64,000 nucleotides of DNA, taken from contig NZ_CP058246.1 in the NCBI RefSeq assembly GCF_013388355.1, forward strand, positions 3,658,001 to 3,722,000, given 5' to 3'. Shown here piece by piece: positions 34,476-42,570 of the stretch (position 1 is its first letter; every line of letters starts with the position of its first letter). The notes beneath the pieces were generated by a model, which worked only from the letters and a program-made list of their open reading frames with translations, was not told where the DNA came from and made no database searches. Origin of the DNA: Flavobacterium sp. LPB0248. Lineage in GTDB: Bacteria; Bacteroidota; Bacteroidia; Flavobacteriales; Flavobacteriaceae. A program made the translations under genes and the position numbers.

Positions 34476-36305
34476 TTACGATTCGAAAGACTGCATTGTT
34501 ACCAGTTTATTGTAAGTTCCGTTTTTTGCAATTAATTCATCGTGTGTTCCTTGCTCAACGATTTTTCCTTTCTGCATTACTACAATCACATCTGCTTTTT
34601 GAATTGTAGAAAGACGGTGCGCAATCACGATTGATGTTCTATTCTGCATCATGTTTTCTAGCGCTACCTGAACAAATTTTTCGCTTTCTGTATCCAATGC
34701 CGATGTTGCTTCATCTAGAATCATAATCGGCGGGTTTTTCAATACTGCACGAGCGATAGATAAACGCTGTTTTTGACCTCCTGAAAGTTTGTTTCCGCTG
34801 TCTCCAATATTGGTGTAAATGCCTTTTGGAAGATCTTTGACAAATTCATAAGCATTGGCGATTTTTAAAGCTTCGATAATTTCATCATCCGTAGCGTCTA
34901 ATTTTCCTAGAGAAATATTGGCTTTGATAGTGTCATTGAACAAAATGCTGTCTTGAGTAACCAATCCCATTAAACTGCGAAGCGATTGCAGATTCATGTC
35001 TTTAATATTGATTCCATCTATAGAAATAGAGCCTTCGGTTACATCGTAAAAACGAGTCAATAAATTTGCAATTGTACTTTTTCCACTTCCAGATTGTCCA
35101 ACAAGTGCAACAGTTTGCCCTTTTTTAATTTCAAGAGAAAAATCTTTTAAAACATTTTCCTCTTCATATTTGAAATTGATATTTTGAACAGTAATATTAT
35201 CATCAAACGTTGTTTTCTCGATTGCGTTTTCTTTAGAAACAATAGTGTTTTCTTGGTCTAAAACTTCAAGAACACGTTCTGCGGCAGCGTTTCCTCTTTT
35301 TACTCCGTATGAAGCTTTAGAAATTGCTTTTGCAGGAGTTAAAATGTTATAAGCTAATCCCATATAGGCAATAAAAGAAGCGCCGTCTAATGTTTTGTCA
35401 ATTAAAACCATTTGACCACCATACCAAAGCAAAATGGCAATAACTGTAATTCCCATAAATTCGCTGGCAGGAGAAGCTAAGTTTTGACGGTTTCCAATTG
35501 TGTTTGATAAACTAAAGAAACGATCTGTTGAATCTTGAAATAATTTGTTAAAATAGTTCTCTGCATTGTATCCTTTTACAACTTTCAAGCCTCCAATAGT
35601 CTCTTCGATAGTCGATAAGAAAGTTCCTTGTTCTTCTTGAGCTTTACTGGACTGTTTTTTTAATTGTTTTCCAATTAATGAAATGATATAGCCAGAAACA
35701 GGAATAAATATGAAAACAAATAAAGTCAGCTTAGCACTGATTATCAGCATGGCGATAATGGTAAAAACAATTGTTAATGGTTCTTTTACAATAAGTTCTA
35801 AAATTGCTAAAAATGAAGTTTGAACCTCATTTACGTCTGCTGAAATTCTCGAAATTACATCTCCTTTTCTCTTTTCAGAATAGAATGATAAAGGTAATTC
35901 AAGTGTTTTTTTATACATCGCATTTCGCATATCTCTTAAAACGCCATTTCGTAAAAAAGTGACAAAAAACATGGCTAAATAATCAGCTAAGTTTTTTAGT
36001 AAGAAGATCGAAATAATAATGGCCACCATTATAGAAAGCACATAACCTGGGTTATGAGTGTCGGTATTTGTAGTGATGTAGTAGCTTAAATAATTTTCTC
36101 CATAGTCTTTTATGTGCGCAATTCCTTCATAAGTTGGCATCACTGTATTTTTTTTGGTTTTGTCAAATAAAACCTGAATCATGGGAATTAATGCCATGAA
36201 CGAAAGTGTGCTGAAAAGTGCATATAAAATATTAAAAAAGATATTTAAGAATGCGTATCTTTTATATGGGTATATAAAAGGAAATATTTTTTTGAAATTA
36301 CTCAT
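34476..36305 (-). CDS. ABC exporter, fused permease/ATPase (MsbA-like)
   Basis: A 609-residue half-transporter. The N-terminal transmembrane domain (about 1-320) has about six helices; the nucleotide-binding domain carries Walker A ALVGQSGSGKST, signature LSGGQKQR, Walker B MILDEATSALD and the H-loop IAHRLST. MsbA-type exporters flip lipid A-core or export drugs or lipids as homodimers. Which substrate applies here is not decidable from sequence. Its promoter has a 24-bp palindrome inside the spacer (36410-36433), so it is probably controlled by a dimeric repressor or activator. Confidence 0.92.
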   Translation of the reverse strand: MSNFKKIFPFIYPYKRYAFLNIFFNILYALFSTLSFMALIPMIQVLFDKTKKNTVMPTYEGIAHIKDYGENYLSYYITTNTDTHNPGYVLSIMVAIIISIFLLKNLADYLAMFFVTFLRNGVLRDMRNAMYKKTLELPLSFYSEKRKGDVISRISADVNEVQTSFLAILELIVKEPLTIVFTIIAMLIISAKLTLFVFIFIPVSGYIISLIGKQLKKQSSKAQEEQGTFLSTIEETIGGLKVVKGYNAENYFNKLFQDSTDRFFSLSNTIGNRQNLASPASEFMGITVIAILLWYGGQMVLIDKTLDGASFIAYMGLAYNILTPAKAISKASYGVKRGNAAAERVLEVLDQENTIVSKENAIEKTTFDDNITVQNINFKYEEENVLKDFSLEIKKGQTVALVGQSGSGKSTIANLLTRFYDVTEGSISIDGINIKDMNLQSLRSLMGLVTQDSILFNDTIKANISLGKLDATDDEIIEALKIANAYEFVKDLPKGIYTNIGDSGNKLSGGQKQRLSIARAVLKNPPIMILDEATSALDTESEKFVQVALENMMQNRTSIVIAHRLSTIQKADVIVVMQKGKIVEQGTHDELIAKNGTYNKLVTMQSFES

Positions 36306-36407
36306 TTATTTTCGGATGTTATTTTTTTGCTGTGGTAATGTTCTTTCGAATTTTGGGAATATTTTTTTTGTTATGATGAATCCGTTTTTTGGTGGATTTT
36401 TACTGCA

Positions 36408-36436
36408 CAAAAATAATCCAATTGGATTATTTTCAA
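36408..36436 (-). promoter_or_regulatory. ABC exporter promoter with overlapping palindromic operator
   Basis: Reverse strand: TTG (36434-36436), an 18-base spacer and TATTTTTG (36408-36415), a full consensus promoter. A perfect 24-bp palindrome, AATAATCCAATTGGATTATT at its core (36410-36433), fills the spacer and overlaps the -7 box. Two TTG... half sites of 12 bp suit a dimeric regulator bound between the promoter boxes. The transcript would start about 95 bp upstream of the exporter start codon. Confidence 0.72.
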
Positions 36437-36469
36437 TTTCTTTTAGGTTTTTTTTATAAAAAAAACTCT

Positions 36470-36506
36470 GATTTTGCATCTTTAATAAATGCAAATCAGA
36501 GTTTTA
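36470..36506 (-). terminator. Terminator of the phosphohexomutase gene
   Basis: AAAACTCTGATTT and AAATCAGAGTTTT arms around a loop, followed on the reverse strand by a T run. Confidence 0.75.
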
Positions 36507-36574
36507 AATGTTGGAACTCATTGCTTTTTAAAGGCTATTTGTAAATGGTTGTACTTTAAAAAAAATGAGTTTAT

Positions 36575-38302
36575 TTAATTCAACTTCATATCTGCGATAA
36601 TGTTCTGAATTTTTCCGTCTAAGAATTTTTCTGCTTCATCAAAATCTGAAACTGATTCTATTTCTGCATTTACACTGATATAGAATTTGATTTTTGGTTC
36701 AGTTCCGCTTGGTCTTGCGCAAATTTTAGAACCATCTTCTGTGTAATAAATTAATACATTTGATTTCGGAATATCCATTGTCGATTCTGAACCGTCCAAT
36801 AAATTTAAAGCAATAGAAGATTGATAATCTTCAACCATAATTACACGTTGGCCATTGATTTCTTTCAGAGGATTTTCTCGTAAATCGATCATCATCTGAT
36901 TGATTTCCTGTAATCCTTCCATTCCTTTTTTAGTTAAAGAAACTAAGAATTCTTTATAGAAACCATTTTCAACATAAAGCTGTAAAAGTTCTTTGTAAAC
37001 TGAGCTTCCTGCTGCTTTAGCTTGAGCTGCAACTTCGCAGATTAATAAGGTAGCAGCTACCGCGTCTTTATCTCTAACGGCGTCACCAACCATAAATCCG
37101 AAACTTTCTTCACCACCTCCGATAAATTCAAGTTCAGGAAAATCTTTAATCATTTTTGCAATCCATTTAAAGCCAGTTAATCCAACTTTACACTCTACGC
37201 CATAGCTTGTTGCCAATTCCATCATCATTGGAGTGGAAACAATTGTAGAGCCAACGAATTGTTTTCCGTTAAGTTTACCTGCTTTTTTCCATTGTTTCAA
37301 TAAGAAAGAAGTCATTAAAACCATGGTTTGGTTTCCGTTTAATAAAATCATTTTGCCGTCATTGTTTCGAACAGCAACTCCTAAACGATCGCAATCAGGA
37401 TCTGTTCCTACTACAATGTCAGAATTTGTTTTATCTGCTAAAGCCAAAGCCATAGTCAAAGCTTCTGGTTCTTCTGGGTTTGGCGATTTTACTGTAGGGA
37501 AATCTCCGTCTGGAACAGCTTGTTCTGGAACGATATGAACATTTTTGTATCCAGCTTGCGATAAAACATCTGGAACTGATTTTATAGAAGTTCCGTGCAA
37601 TGAAGTAAACACAATATGAAGATTGTCTTTAGCTTCAGCCGGAGTATTAAAACTTGCGTTTTCGATAGATGATTTTATAAATGCTTTGTCAAGTTCTGTA
37701 TCAATGTACTCAATCAAACTTTCGTTTGCATTGAATTTGATTTTATCATAACCTAAGCTTTCAATTACATTGACAATTTCTTTGTCTTGTGGAGGAACAA
37801 TTTGTCCTCCGTCTTGCCAGTAAACTTTGTATCCGTTATATTCTGGTGGATTGTGAGAAGCTGTTAAAACAATTCCGCACTGGCATTTTAAATATTTAAG
37901 AGCAAAAGACAATTCTGGTGTTGGTCTTAAGTCAGAGAATAGGTAAACCTGAATTCCGTTTGCTGAGAAAACATCAGCAACAACTTTTGCTAAAGTATTG
38001 CTGTTATGGCGACAATCGTAAGCAATAACCACTTTTAAAGGCTCGTTTGGGAAAACTTTATGCAGGTAATCAGATAATCCTTGAGTGTTTTTTCCAAGCG
38101 TATATTTGTTGATTCTATTATCACCAACACCCATAACACCACGCATTCCTCCAGTTCCGAATTCTAAGTTTTTGTAAAAACTCTCTTCCAGTTCTTTTGG
38201 AGAAGTGGTCATTAATTCTTTAACTGCAGCTTGCGTTTCTTGGTCAAATGTTGGTGTTAACCATTCATTGACCGCGTTTAGTATGTTTGGTGCTATATTC
38301 AT
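36575..38302 (-). CDS. Phospho-sugar mutase (phosphoglucomutase/phosphomannomutase)
   Basis: A 575-residue alpha-D-phosphohexomutase that interconverts sugar 1- and 6-phosphates. The phosphoserine is Ser149 in LTASHNPPEYNGYK; the metal loop is GTDPDCDRLG, the sugar loop GGEESFG, and the phosphate-binding loop RPSGTEPK near the end. All four domains are present. The length and NPPEYNGYKVYWQDGGQ pattern resemble the PGM/PMM-2-like group. It supplies glucose-1-P or mannose-1-P for envelope and storage polysaccharides and probably belongs with the glycosyltransferase upstream by function, though a 120-bp gap separates them. Confidence 0.95.
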   Translation of the reverse strand: MNIAPNILNAVNEWLTPTFDQETQAAVKELMTTSPKELEESFYKNLEFGTGGMRGVMGVGDNRINKYTLGKNTQGLSDYLHKVFPNEPLKVVIAYDCRHNSNTLAKVVADVFSANGIQVYLFSDLRPTPELSFALKYLKCQCGIVLTASHNPPEYNGYKVYWQDGGQIVPPQDKEIVNVIESLGYDKIKFNANESLIEYIDTELDKAFIKSSIENASFNTPAEAKDNLHIVFTSLHGTSIKSVPDVLSQAGYKNVHIVPEQAVPDGDFPTVKSPNPEEPEALTMALALADKTNSDIVVGTDPDCDRLGVAVRNNDGKMILLNGNQTMVLMTSFLLKQWKKAGKLNGKQFVGSTIVSTPMMMELATSYGVECKVGLTGFKWIAKMIKDFPELEFIGGGEESFGFMVGDAVRDKDAVAATLLICEVAAQAKAAGSSVYKELLQLYVENGFYKEFLVSLTKKGMEGLQEINQMMIDLRENPLKEINGQRVIMVEDYQSSIALNLLDGSESTMDIPKSNVLIYYTEDGSKICARPSGTEPKIKFYISVNAEIESVSDFDEAEKFLDGKIQNIIADMKLN

Positions 38303-38423
38303 TTTTGATTTCGTTTTTATTTATTTAAAAATAGATTTTTACAGAGAGTTAACGGTGCTGTATACAATATTTTTATGCCTTAATTAAAAACGGATTATAA
38401 AATACTGCATAAAGATAAAAAAA

Positions 38424-39380
38424 TTAAAAATTAACCTCTCTTGCTACTTTATATCTTGCTTCGTTATTTTTTGTTCTTAAAATAATTTCACCCAAGAATC
38501 CTGCTAGAAATAACTGAGTTCCAAGAACCATAGTAGTTAAAGCAATATAAAACCATGGATTATTGGTAACCAGACTGTATTTCATTCCAGTATACATATG
38601 GTATAGTTTAGAAACGCCAATATATCCGGCTGCTAAAAATCCTATGATAAACATTAAGGAACCCATAGCGCCAAATAAGTGCATTGGTCTTTTTCCGAAT
38701 CTTGATAAAAACCAGATAGTAATTAAATCTAGAAAGCCGTTTATAAAACGCTCCATTCCAAATTTAGTCTCACCATATTTTCTAGCCTGGTGAATAACTA
38801 CTTTTTCTCCAATTTTTCCGAATCCGGCGTTTTTAGCCAAAACAGGAATGTATCGGTGCATTTCGCCAGAAACTTCAATATTTTTTACTACAACATTTTT
38901 GTAGGCTTTTAATCCGCAGTTAAAATCGTTTAATTCAACACCCGAAGTTTTTCTGGCGGCCCAGTTAAATAATTTTGAAGGAAGATTTTTGGCAACAACA
39001 GAATCGTAACGTTTCTTTTTCCAGCCTGAAACCAAATCGTATTTCTGAGCTGTAATCATTTCATACAATTCTGGAATTTCGTCTGGACTATCTTGCAAGT
39101 CGGCATCCATTGTAATAATAACATCGCCTTTTGCTTTTGCAAAACCAGCATGTAAAGCTTGAGATTTTCCGAAGTTTTTCATGAAACGAATTCCTTTTAC
39201 ATTTGGATTTTCGTTAGAGAAACCTTCAATAATCTGCCAAGAATTATCTGTACTACCATCATCTACAAAAATGATTTCATAAGAGTAATTGTTAGACTGC
39301 ATCACTTTAATGATCCATGTGTAGAGTTCTTTAAGTGATTCCTCCTCGTTTAGAAGCGGTATAAGTATAGATAAATTCAT
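38424..39380 (-). CDS. Glycosyltransferase family 2 (DPM1/GtrB-like)
   Basis: A 318-residue membrane glycosyltransferase. The GT-A domain (1-220) has LIPLLNEEESLKELY, FVDDGSTDNSW and the metal-binding DADLQDSPDEIPEL. Two C-terminal membrane helices (about 230-255 and 270-300) place it with bactoprenol or dolichol phosphate sugar transferases. It may build a lipid-linked sugar for envelope glycan transfer. Its start is 9 bp after the stop of the DUF4199 gene upstream, so they are co-transcribed. Confidence 0.92.
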   Translation of the reverse strand: MNLSILIPLLNEEESLKELYTWIIKVMQSNNYSYEIIFVDDGSTDNSWQIIEGFSNENPNVKGIRFMKNFGKSQALHAGFAKAKGDVIITMDADLQDSPDEIPELYEMITAQKYDLVSGWKKKRYDSVVAKNLPSKLFNWAARKTSGVELNDFNCGLKAYKNVVVKNIEVSGEMHRYIPVLAKNAGFGKIGEKVVIHQARKYGETKFGMERFINGFLDLITIWFLSRFGKRPMHLFGAMGSLMFIIGFLAAGYIGVSKLYHMYTGMKYSLVTNNPWFYIALTTMVLGTQLFLAGFLGEIILRTKNNEARYKVAREVNF

Positions 39381-39388
39381 TTATATTT

Positions 39389-39919
39389 TTATTCTTGTGT
39401 AGATTTGCTTTTAAAAAATGCTGCGAAAATTAATCCGAAAATTGCGCTTACAACCATAGCAAAAACTGATCCTTTTAATAATTCAAAGGTAGAATACGGA
39501 TTGCTTTCTTTCATTTTGGCAACAGCTTCATTAATAGAAGCGGCTGGTGCGCCGAATTTCTGCATCATACCAATTGTATATTTGATCATAATTTCGCTCA
39601 AAGTATCTTTTGCACCTGGATCAATTACATTAAACAATACAATGTTAAAAGTTGTAGATATTAAAATACCAATTACTGCCGCTATAAAATAAGTAGTAAA
39701 AGCATCTTTAAAAGGAAAAACGCCGTTTAAATCTCTTTTGGTTTTAGAAAGTAAAAGAATACTAATTGTAAGACTTATTACGATTCCTATTATTCCCATC
39801 CACCAAGCTGTAAATAAGTTTAAATCAACAGCATAGATCGTAGCAGTAACCAAAGCCGACGCAATTCCGATCATTGCACCATACGTAATACCATTCTTTT
39901 TTATAACTTCATTAATCAT
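39389..39919 (-). CDS. DUF4199 domain-containing membrane protein
   Basis: A 176-residue inner-membrane protein with four predicted helices (about 10-30, 38-58, 75-100 and 145-165). The GITYGAMIGIASALVTATIYAV start and GVFPFKDAFTTYFIAAVIGI block fit DUF4199, a Bacteroidota family of unknown function. It is co-transcribed with the glycosyltransferase downstream, which suggests a role in the same membrane process. Confidence 0.85.
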   Translation of the reverse strand: MINEVIKKNGITYGAMIGIASALVTATIYAVDLNLFTAWWMGIIGIVISLTISILLLSKTKRDLNGVFPFKDAFTTYFIAAVIGILISTTFNIVLFNVIDPGAKDTLSEIMIKYTIGMMQKFGAPAASINEAVAKMKESNPYSTFELLKGSVFAMVVSAIFGLIFAAFFKSKSTQE

Positions 39920-40022
39920 ATTTCGATATGTTTAAAATTAATCCACAAATATAGTAATTCCCACTATAATCGGATATAAAAAAAGCTTTTCGAAATAAAC
40001 TAAAAAAAAGTAGGCTAACTGT

Positions 40023-40051
40023 TTGTTTATTAAAAAAGAATTGTAAATTTG
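40023..40051 (+). promoter_or_regulatory. Promoter of rpmE
   Basis: TTG (40023-40025), 18-base spacer and perfect TAAATTTG (40044-40051), about 115 bp upstream of the start codon. The leader contains a 13-codon open frame (40118-40159). Confidence 0.75.
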
Positions 40052-40167
40052 CACACTCAAAAATAATTAAATTTTTAAACAAAAAAGAGTATTATTTGTT
40101 TACACCTTTTTCTAACCATGAAAAAGCTTCAAAATAAAAGTGCTCCAAACAATAAATAAAAGAAAAG

Positions 40168-40422
40168 ATGAAAAAAGGAATTCACCCAGAAAATTACAGA
40201 TTAGTTGCATTTAAAGACATGTCGAATGATGAAGTTTTTATCACTAAATCTACTGCAGATACAAAAGAAACAATTGAAGTTGACGGAGTTGAGTATCCAG
40301 TTGTAAAAATGGAGATTTCTAGAACATCTCACCCTTTTTATACTGGTAAATCTAAACTTATCGATACTGCAGGACGTATTGATAAATTCAAAACTAAATA
40401 TGCTAAACACGCTAAAAAATAA
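40168..40422 (+). CDS. rpmE: 50S ribosomal protein L31, type B
   Basis: An 84-residue ribosomal protein: [20 protein letters not shown], then [22 protein letters not shown], the L31 signature. It is the zinc-independent type B form, as it lacks the CxxC pair. It is found on the large subunit bridging to 30S. It has its own promoter and hairpin terminator. Confidence 0.96.
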   Translation: MKKGIHPENYRLVAFKDMSNDEVFITKSTADTKETIEVDGVEYPVVKMEISRTSHPFYTGKSKLIDTAGRIDKFKTKYAKHAKK

Positions 40423-40441
40423 TAGCTGTTTTAAATTATAC

Positions 40442-40472
40442 AAAAGCCTTCCAATTCTGGAAGGCTTTTTTT
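40442..40472 (+). terminator. Terminator of rpmE
   Basis: AAAAGCCTTCC and GGAAGGCTTTT arms with a 6-base loop and trailing T run. Confidence 0.85.
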
Positions 40473-40582
40473 ATGCGTTAAATATTACTTTTCGTTAAAG
40501 TGGTTTTTTACTAAACCGGTAAAATATTTGTAACTTTGGAGCCAGGTAACCAAATCAAATTTTAACAAACACTCAATTATTT

Positions 40583-41758
40583 ATGAACTACATTCTTTTC
40601 GACGGCCCCGTTCGGAATGCTTTATTACCCTTTACTTTTACAAGACCAGTAGCGGATATTTTGGTTGGAATTATGACAATCCGCCAGAAATGGGAAAAAT
40701 ATTTAGGTTCTACAATTACAACTATAACCGAAGAATATTTGTCTGAAAAATTTCCAATGGTTGAAATGGAAGAAAACGTTATGATCAACGCAGCGTATTT
40801 GCCAAATGATACTCTTGCTGAGATGGTTTCTAATTTGACTGAAAACCAAGCGATTTTTAAAGGAGAAGATGTAATAGCATTTTTTACGAACGAGAATCAG
40901 GAAGAAGTCGATTTTGATTCTTATGAAATTATTCAGTACAATGAAGATTGTATTACAATAGAGCATACTTGGGATATTTTCTCTAAAAATGATGCAGCGA
41001 TTCGTCAGGATTTTAAATATCTAACTGAAGATCGCACATCGCAGCCTATTCCAAAAAGCGTAAACGTAATTTCGCCAGAAAATATTTTTATTGAAGAAGG
41101 AGCAAAACTAGAGTTTGTAACTTTAAATGCATCAACTGGTCCTATATATATAGGTAAAAATGCCGAAATTATGGAAGGAACCGTAATTCGCGGACCATTC
41201 GCTTTATGCGAAAATGCAATGGTAAAAATGTCAGCCAAAGTTTATGGAGCAACAACTGTTGGACCTGGATCTAGAATAGGAGGCGAGGTTAAAAACTCAG
41301 TTCTTTTCGCAAATTCAAATAAAGGACATGAAGGGTTCTTAGGAGATTCTGTTTTAGGAGAATGGTGTAATATTGGAGCAGATTCTAATAATTCGAACCT
41401 TAAAAACAATTATGAAGAAGTCAAATTATGGAGCTACGAAACAGAAGGTTTTGCTAAAACGGGACTTCAGTTTTGCGGTTTAATGATGGGAGATCATAGT
41501 AAATGCGGAATCAATACCATGTTTAATACGGGAACAGTGGTTGGTGTAAGTGCTAATATTTTTGGAAGTGGATTTCCTCGCAATTTTGTTCCAAGTTTTT
41601 CTTGGGGAGGCGCTGCAGGATTTACGACTTATGTAACTAAAAAAGCTTTTGAAACAGCTAGGTTAGTAATGAGCCGAAGAAATATAGAGTTCGACGCAAC
41701 GGAAGCCGCAATTATGGAGCATATTTTCGAAGAAACTAAAAAATGGAGAAAAGATTAA
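40583..41758 (+). CDS. GlmU-like sugar nucleotidyltransferase / left-handed beta-helix protein
   Basis: A 391-residue protein. The N-terminal part begins LFDGPVRNALLPFTFTRPVADIL, a nucleotidyltransferase-like segment lacking the classic GxGTRM loop, and the C-terminal half is a left-handed beta helix of hexapeptide repeats (about 170-340, such as IYIGKNAEIMEGTVIRGPFALCENAMVKM). This is the GlmU family protein found in Bacteroidota. It may synthesise or transfer a nucleotide sugar for cell-wall precursors, but the activity is not established by the visible motifs. Confidence 0.85.
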   Translation: MNYILFDGPVRNALLPFTFTRPVADILVGIMTIRQKWEKYLGSTITTITEEYLSEKFPMVEMEENVMINAAYLPNDTLAEMVSNLTENQAIFKGEDVIAFFTNENQEEVDFDSYEIIQYNEDCITIEHTWDIFSKNDAAIRQDFKYLTEDRTSQPIPKSVNVISPENIFIEEGAKLEFVTLNASTGPIYIGKNAEIMEGTVIRGPFALCENAMVKMSAKVYGATTVGPGSRIGGEVKNSVLFANSNKGHEGFLGDSVLGEWCNIGADSNNSNLKNNYEEVKLWSYETEGFAKTGLQFCGLMMGDHSKCGINTMFNTGTVVGVSANIFGSGFPRNFVPSFSWGGAAGFTTYVTKKAFETARLVMSRRNIEFDATEAAIMEHIFEETKKWRKD

Positions 41759-41797
41759 TTAGGTAATTAGTCAATTTGAAAATTAGATGATTTTTAC

Positions 41798-41829
41798 AAC
41801 CCGACAGGTTTTTGAAACCTGTCGGGTTT
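41798..41829. terminator. Bidirectional terminator
   Basis: AACCCGACAGGTTT and AAACCTGTCGGGTT arms with a 3-base loop, between the convergent GlmU-like and PepSY-like genes. Confidence 0.85.
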
Positions 41830-41854
41830 TGTTATTTTATAGTTTTGAGAATTT

Positions 41855-42455
41855 TCTAATTGACACATTTTCTAATTTTACTTATTTGTCAATCTTAATA
41901 AAATCTCCTTTTAAATTGAATTTTAATTCTAAACCATTGGTTAATTTTGTTTCGTAGCCAGAACTTCCAAGTTCGATTTTGGTTACATCTTCTTTGGGAA
42001 AATTTGATTTTATATAAGAAGCAATTTTTTTGGGAACAATAGACTTTGGAACTTTACCACTTTTAGCTTCCACTTCTTTCCAATTTCCTTTTTTATCAAA
42101 TTCAATCTCAATTTTATTGTCATATTGTACTTTGTACTCTGTAGAAAGAATTTCTTTGTCTTCTAATATGTAGCTTGGCTTTTTCGATCCGAAATGTGTT
42201 TTTAGAAAGGTTTGTGCGTTTCCTGGTAAAGCTTCCTTCTTAATTACGGTTTTTTGAGCATTTGCAGTAAGTCCAAAGAGTAATCCTGCAATTAAGTAGA
42301 CGGTCAGTTTTAATTTCGTTCTCATATTTTGCTGATTTTTAAATTATTATACAAGGTAAGATTAAAATTTTAAAATATGGTAAAACCAACTGAGGTTTCG
42401 TTCATTGCGATTTAGGTGTTATTTAATTGGTATATTATCTAATTGACACATTTTC
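41855..42455. repeat. 18-bp direct repeats flanking the PepSY-like gene
   Basis: TCTAATTGACACATTTTC occurs at 41855-41872 and 42438-42455, in the same orientation, on either side of the 41882-42325 gene. Related TTAATTAGGTAATTAGTCAA words lie around 41757-41780. Confidence 0.6.
41882..42325 (-). CDS. PepSY-like (DUF2874) exported protein
   Basis: A 147-residue protein with signal peptide (LKLTVYLIAGLLFGLTANAQ). Two PepSY-like repeats follow: LPGNAQTFLKTHFGSKKPSYILEDKE...YKVQYDNKIEIEFDKKGNWKEVE and SYIKSNFPKEDVTKIE...YETKLTNGLELKFNLKGDFIKID. PepSY-like proteins are periplasmic and may inhibit peptidases or bind ligands. It stands alone, bracketed by short direct repeats. Confidence 0.85.
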   Translation of the reverse strand: MRTKLKLTVYLIAGLLFGLTANAQKTVIKKEALPGNAQTFLKTHFGSKKPSYILEDKEILSTEYKVQYDNKIEIEFDKKGNWKEVEAKSGKVPKSIVPKKIASYIKSNFPKEDVTKIELGSSGYETKLTNGLELKFNLKGDFIKIDK

Positions 42456-42570
42456 AAAATTATCTAATTATCAAATTGGGACATTATCTAATTAAATCTA
42501 TCTTTGCAGCACGAAAAAAATGGGTAGTCAGTCAAACGATTAACCGATTAAACAAAATTCACAAACACAA

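Noticed and set aside
36181..36459. 92-codon plus-strand frame over the ABC exporter start and promoter
   Set aside because: Overlaps the exporter N-terminus antisense; hydrophobic composition is a shadow of the membrane helices and AT-rich leader.
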